Part shown: positions 22,957 to 25,265 of the stretch, in pieces | Layout: every line of letters begins with the position of its first letter | How positions within the stretch are numbered: position 1 is the stretch's first letter | Assembly (NCBI GenBank): GCA_022839045.1 | Contig: JALHDI010000078.1 | Location: forward strand, 1 to 25,265 | Direction of reading: 5' to 3' | DNA from: Sporomusaceae bacterium | Lineage (GTDB): Bacteria; Bacillota_C; Negativicutes; Sporomusales_B; UBA7701 | DNA: 25,265 nt | Notes under the pieces: generated by a model | The model's input: the letters and a program-made list of their open reading frames with translations, nothing else | Database searches by the model: none | Told to the model about the DNA's origin: nothing | Translations under genes and position numbers: made by a program

Positions 22957-23066
22957 TATATAAATCTTTTGTGAAAATATTCTCTTTCTATATGGCAATA
23001 ACCATTCGAAAAGCCCTAAAGTATGTGAAAAATTTAACTTTATTTTTGCACTATTCAGAAAACTTA

Positions 23067-23131
23067 TGGCCGAGAAAAAGAAACGGCTTCCTGCTTCGTA
23101 GAATCTGTTGTGATACTAGGAAGGGAAGCCG
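23067..23131 (-). terminator. Intrinsic terminator overlapping the end of the GntR gene
   Basis: CGGCTTCC (23131-23124) and GGAAGCCG (23091-23084) pair, with an inner imperfect continuation, followed by TTTCTTTTTC. The 5' arm lies inside the last codons of the regulator gene. Confidence 0.65.
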
Positions 23132-23886
23132 GTATCTGTCGCAATCCTGTGCTCTTTAAAACTTTCCAGCGATTTGATCCTCCCGTCGCGAAGCTCGCGC
23201 ATGGCGTCTTCGACCATAGTCAAGTGCTCGCGCATCTTCAGACGGGCCAGACTGGGGTTATGCGCGGAAATCGCTTCATATATCTCGTAGTGTGCGTTAT
23301 ACAGCACCAACGGCATATTCTCGATCAAAAACAGCTTTTGCCGCGAAGAACGGAAGGCAGTGTTCATAAGATCGGAGATGGCATTCATGACTTTGATAAG
23401 AATCGGGTTGTTCGCGGCCTTGGCAACGGCGAAGTGGAAGCTTGCGTCGGCGGTGTCGCCTATTTCGCCCCGCTTGAGTTCGTCCAGCATGCTCACGATC
23501 GCCCCGTGGATATCCTTAAGGTCCTCGGGACCAGCCCGCAAAGCGGCAAGGGCCGCCGTCTCCACCTCGAGGATCTTGCGCACCTCGAGAAGCTGCATGA
23601 TGTCGTCGATCTCCATCTGCAAGATGAAGGAAAGCGGCTCCAGCATGCCTTCAAAGGAAACCTGGCGCACGAAACTGCCTTCGCCGGGGCGGATGGAGAT
23701 AATGCCCATCATCCCAAGGGCGCTGAACGCTTCGCGCACCGACGCCCTGCTGACGTTGAGCTGCTCCGACAGCTCGCGCTCCGACAGCAGCTTGTCGCCC
23801 GGCTGGAGCTTGCCGTCGATTATCAGCTTCTTGATCTGACCAATGATTTCCTCGTAGACCTTCTTCGTCTTAACCGGCCTGAACAT
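23116..23886 (-). CDS. FadR-subfamily GntR transcriptional regulator, probable lactate-responsive (LldR-like)
   Basis: A 256-residue regulator. The N-terminal winged helix-turn-helix (about residues 1-75) has the GntR signature GDKLLSERELSEQLNVSRAS followed by VREAFSALGMMGII and the wing RPGEGSFV. The all-helical FCD ligand domain follows, with His residues in FHFAVA, SAHNPSL and MREHLTM in the usual metal/ligand positions. ATG at 23886 has GGAGG at proper distance; the longer frame starts inside the preceding gene. It probably represses lldP through the palindromes at 22890-22917 and releases in response to lactate or a related acid; the ligand is inferred from context. Confidence 0.9.
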   Translation of the reverse strand: MFRPVKTKKVYEEIIGQIKKLIIDGKLQPGDKLLSERELSEQLNVSRASVREAFSALGMMGIISIRPGEGSFVRQVSFEGMLEPLSFILQMEIDDIMQLLEVRKILEVETAALAALRAGPEDLKDIHGAIVSMLDELKRGEIGDTADASFHFAVAKAANNPILIKVMNAISDLMNTAFRSSRQKLFLIENMPLVLYNAHYEIYEAISAHNPSLARLKMREHLTMVEDAMRELRDGRIKSLESFKEHRIATDTGFPS

Positions 23887-23900
23887 GCTTCCTCCGTGCG

Positions 23901-24869
23901 CTAATATTTGCGGAGTCCGACGAAATCCGCTATATCCCACAGCGACTTCCGTACCTCTGTCGGCAGCGAAGCCGGCAGCACGCGGCGCGCGGTCGCGAGA
24001 TAATCGCTCACCCGGCCGTAGCAGTACTCCACGGCATCGGTCGTATGCACGACGGCGATGCCCCTCTGCACATGCGCGTCCGTCATGTCGCGGGCCTCGA
24101 TTATCCGGCGCAGTTCCTCCGCCCGGGGGCTATGCTGCAGGGCATAAATGACAGGCAGCGTCAGGACACCTTGACGGAGGTCGTTTCCCGCCGGTTTACC
24201 GATCTGTTCCGATGAAGCGGTCACATCGAGAAGGTCGTCGGTGATCTGGAAAGCCATCCCGATAGCGTAGCCGTACTGCCGCAGGGCTTCGACATCGGCG
24301 GGCGGCAGGCCGGCGGTCAGGGCGCCGAGCTCGCAGCTGGCGGCGATAAAGCCGGCCGTCTTGTCGCCGATCCGCTCCAGGTAATCCGCCATCGATTGTC
24401 GGGGATTGAACAAATCCTGGGCCTGGCTGATCTCTCCCTCGCAGATGGCGCAGATCGTCTCGGTCAGTATCTTGAGGGCGCCGCCGCCGCCATGGGCGGA
24501 AATGAGGGAAAAGGCCTTGGCGAAGAGATAGTCTCCCGCCAGCACGGTCACGTGATTGCCCCAGCGGGCGTTGGCGGTCGCCAGCCCCCTTCGCGTAGCG
24601 GCGTTGTCGATAACATCGTCGTGCACCAGGGTCGCCATATGGATAAGCTCGATGGCGGCGCCCACCGGCACGAGCCCCGCGGGGGCCTGCCGGCCGCACT
24701 TGGCGCAGAGGATATACAGGGCGGGCCGCAAGCGTTTGCCGCCCGCCCTGAACAAATGGCTGCCGATATCGGTTACAAGATCGACCCGGGACCGGATTAT
24801 AGAAGCCAGTTCTTGCTCTACAGCTGCTAGTTCGGTCTGTGCCAGTTCAAAAATGGCGTGTTGTTTCAC
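23901..24869 (-). CDS. Trans-isoprenyl (polyprenyl) diphosphate synthase
   Basis: A 322-residue class I prenyltransferase of the heptaprenyl/octaprenyl diphosphate synthase type. Both catalytic Asp-rich motifs are present: LVHDDVIDNAATRRG (first DDxxD) and FQITDDLLDVTAS (second DDxxD). GGKRLRPAL and GDYLFAKAF are further family marks. It would make the quinone side chain used by the UbiA-type enzyme encoded in this window, or a related lipid carrier; chain length cannot be read reliably. GTG at 24869 has AGGAG eight bases upstream; TTG two codons earlier is too close. It is probably co-transcribed with the GntR gene, 14 bases downstream. Confidence 0.92.
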   Translation of the reverse strand: MKQHAIFELAQTELAAVEQELASIIRSRVDLVTDIGSHLFRAGGKRLRPALYILCAKCGRQAPAGLVPVGAAIELIHMATLVHDDVIDNAATRRGLATANARWGNHVTVLAGDYLFAKAFSLISAHGGGGALKILTETICAICEGEISQAQDLFNPRQSMADYLERIGDKTAGFIAASCELGALTAGLPPADVEALRQYGYAIGMAFQITDDLLDVTASSEQIGKPAGNDLRQGVLTLPVIYALQHSPRAEELRRIIEARDMTDAHVQRGIAVVHTTDAVEYCYGRVSDYLATARRVLPASLPTEVRKSLWDIADFVGLRKY

Positions 24870-24905
24870 CGTCAAATCTCCTGACCAACCTCAAAATCTG
24901 CTTCT

Positions 24906-24935
24906 ATAATACACTATCCTTCCTGGATCAGTCCA
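24906..24935 (-). promoter_or_regulatory. Possible promoter of the polyprenyl synthase gene
   Basis: TGGACT (24935-24930) and TATTAT (24911-24906), 18 bp apart, lie about 37 bases upstream of the start codon. Two mismatches in the -35 box and one in the -10 box make this tentative. Confidence 0.4.
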
Positions 24936-24945
24936 TAGGCGGCAA

Positions 24946-25194
24946 TTATTTCTTCTTTTCGACCCGGATCGCGCAATCGGGACACACCGTCTGGCAGATG
25001 CCGCAGACGATGCACTTCTCCATATTGGCCTCAACGCGGGGCGTGCCATACACGCCGAGCCCCTCGGACCAGCTAATGCACTTCACCGGGCACTTCTCGA
25101 TGCACAGGCCGCAGCCCTTGCACAGCCCGGCGAACACCGCCCACATACCTTTGTTGCTTTCGTAAACAGCCGACTCCCAGTTAACTTTTGCCAC
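24946..25194 (-). CDS. Two-[4Fe-4S] ferredoxin subunit (delta) of a 2-oxoacid:ferredoxin oxidoreductase
   Basis: An 82-residue ferredoxin-like protein with two complete [4Fe-4S] motifs: CKGCGLCIEKCP (about residues 25-36) and CIVCGICQTVCP (about 62-73). The N-terminal extension and the spacing SWSEGLGVYGTPRVEANMEK are typical of the KorD/VorD delta subunits of 2-oxoglutarate or branched 2-oxoacid:ferredoxin oxidoreductases. GTG at 25194 follows AAGGAGGGG at seven bases. It starts 14 bases after the end of the gene leaving the right edge. A stand-alone ferredoxin is less likely but possible. Confidence 0.85.
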   Translation of the reverse strand: MAKVNWESAVYESNKGMWAVFAGLCKGCGLCIEKCPVKCISWSEGLGVYGTPRVEANMEKCIVCGICQTVCPDCAIRVEKKK

Positions 25195-25208
25195 TTTCGT
25201 ACCCCTCC

Positions 25209-25265
25209 TTACATCGCGCTCTTGATGAGTTCGTAGCCGCGGTCGAGCGCCTTGAAGTTCATGTC
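25209..25265 (-). CDS. 3' end of an upstream gene, possibly an oxidoreductase gamma subunit
   Basis: The last 18 codons of a minus-strand gene are visible, ending KALDRGYELIKSAM before TAA at 25209-25211. The stop is next to the ribosome-binding site of the delta-subunit gene, so both are in one operon. A gamma (or other) subunit of the 2-oxoacid:ferredoxin oxidoreductase is suggested by context only. Confidence 0.4.
   Translation of the reverse strand, partial: DMNFKALDRGYELIKSAM

Larger units (their letters stand above)
22738..23066. other. Regulatory region of lldP, AT-rich
   Basis: The 378-bp gap between the regulator gene and lldP holds, in order of transcription, the regulator's terminator, the lldP promoter, two FadR-type palindromes, a well-placed ribosome-binding site with a possible 28-codon reading frame, a run of eight T, and then lldP. 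It is markedly more AT-rich than the genes. The part between about 22960 and 23060 shows no recognised feature beyond scattered TTTCACA-like half-sites. Confidence 0.6.

Overview
The window reads as chromosome of a GC-rich anaerobic Firmicute, most likely an acetogen-like member of the Negativicutes (Sporomusa relatives). This is inferred from gene content; no 16S rRNA is present. Pointers: a T-box leader in front of valS (Firmicutes); an O-antigen ligase-type protein (a Firmicute with an outer membrane); an NADH-type [FeFe]-hydrogenase operon; a selenocysteine-type formate dehydrogenase; UbiA/UbiD enzymes of anaerobic quinone synthesis; a 2-oxoacid:ferredoxin oxidoreductase remnant; and lactate uptake and oxidation genes. 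Most genes lie on the minus strand. The plus-strand exception is the block fdhA - acetyltransferase - NlpC/P60 protein (10.4-14.3 kb).

Layout. (1) 1-4.4 kb, minus strand: front part of a hydrogenase operon, transcribed as DRTGG protein A, RsbW-like ATPase, sensory-type [FeFe]-hydrogenase, DRTGG protein B, PHP phosphoesterase, NuoE/HndA-like subunit, HATPase protein, and the first codons of an HndB-like gene leaving the window. The catalytic subunits should follow beyond base 1. (2) 4.5-10.3 kb, minus strand: O-antigen ligase-like gene with its own promoter, folC, and valS behind a promoter and a valine T-box. (3) 10.3-14.3 kb, plus strand: hairpin-rich leader, fdhA, GNAT acetyltransferase, secreted NlpC/P60 hydrolase. 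(4) 14.5-19.3 kb, minus strand: tatA-tatC, then ubiD-ubiA-MFS. (5) 19.4-25.3 kb, minus strand: FAD-dependent lactate/glycolate oxidase, lactate permease, FadR-type GntR regulator, polyprenyl diphosphate synthase, 2-oxoacid:ferredoxin oxidoreductase delta subunit, and the tail of one more gene.

The strongest observations are these. fdhA carries an in-frame UGA (selenocysteine) followed at once by a bacterial SECIS hairpin, and a perfect 20-bp tandem duplication inside that hairpin shifts the frame and splits the gene. A putative H2-sensing module (hydrogenase with Ala in place of the proton-relay Cys, two DRTGG paralogues, two GHKL ATPases and a PHP protein) precedes the hydrogenase genes. Three copies of a palindromic intergenic repeat occur within 5.2 kb; they share a core but have terminal arms that change in step on both sides. 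The lactate permease promoter is followed directly by two FadR-type operators and a possible 28-codon leader peptide.
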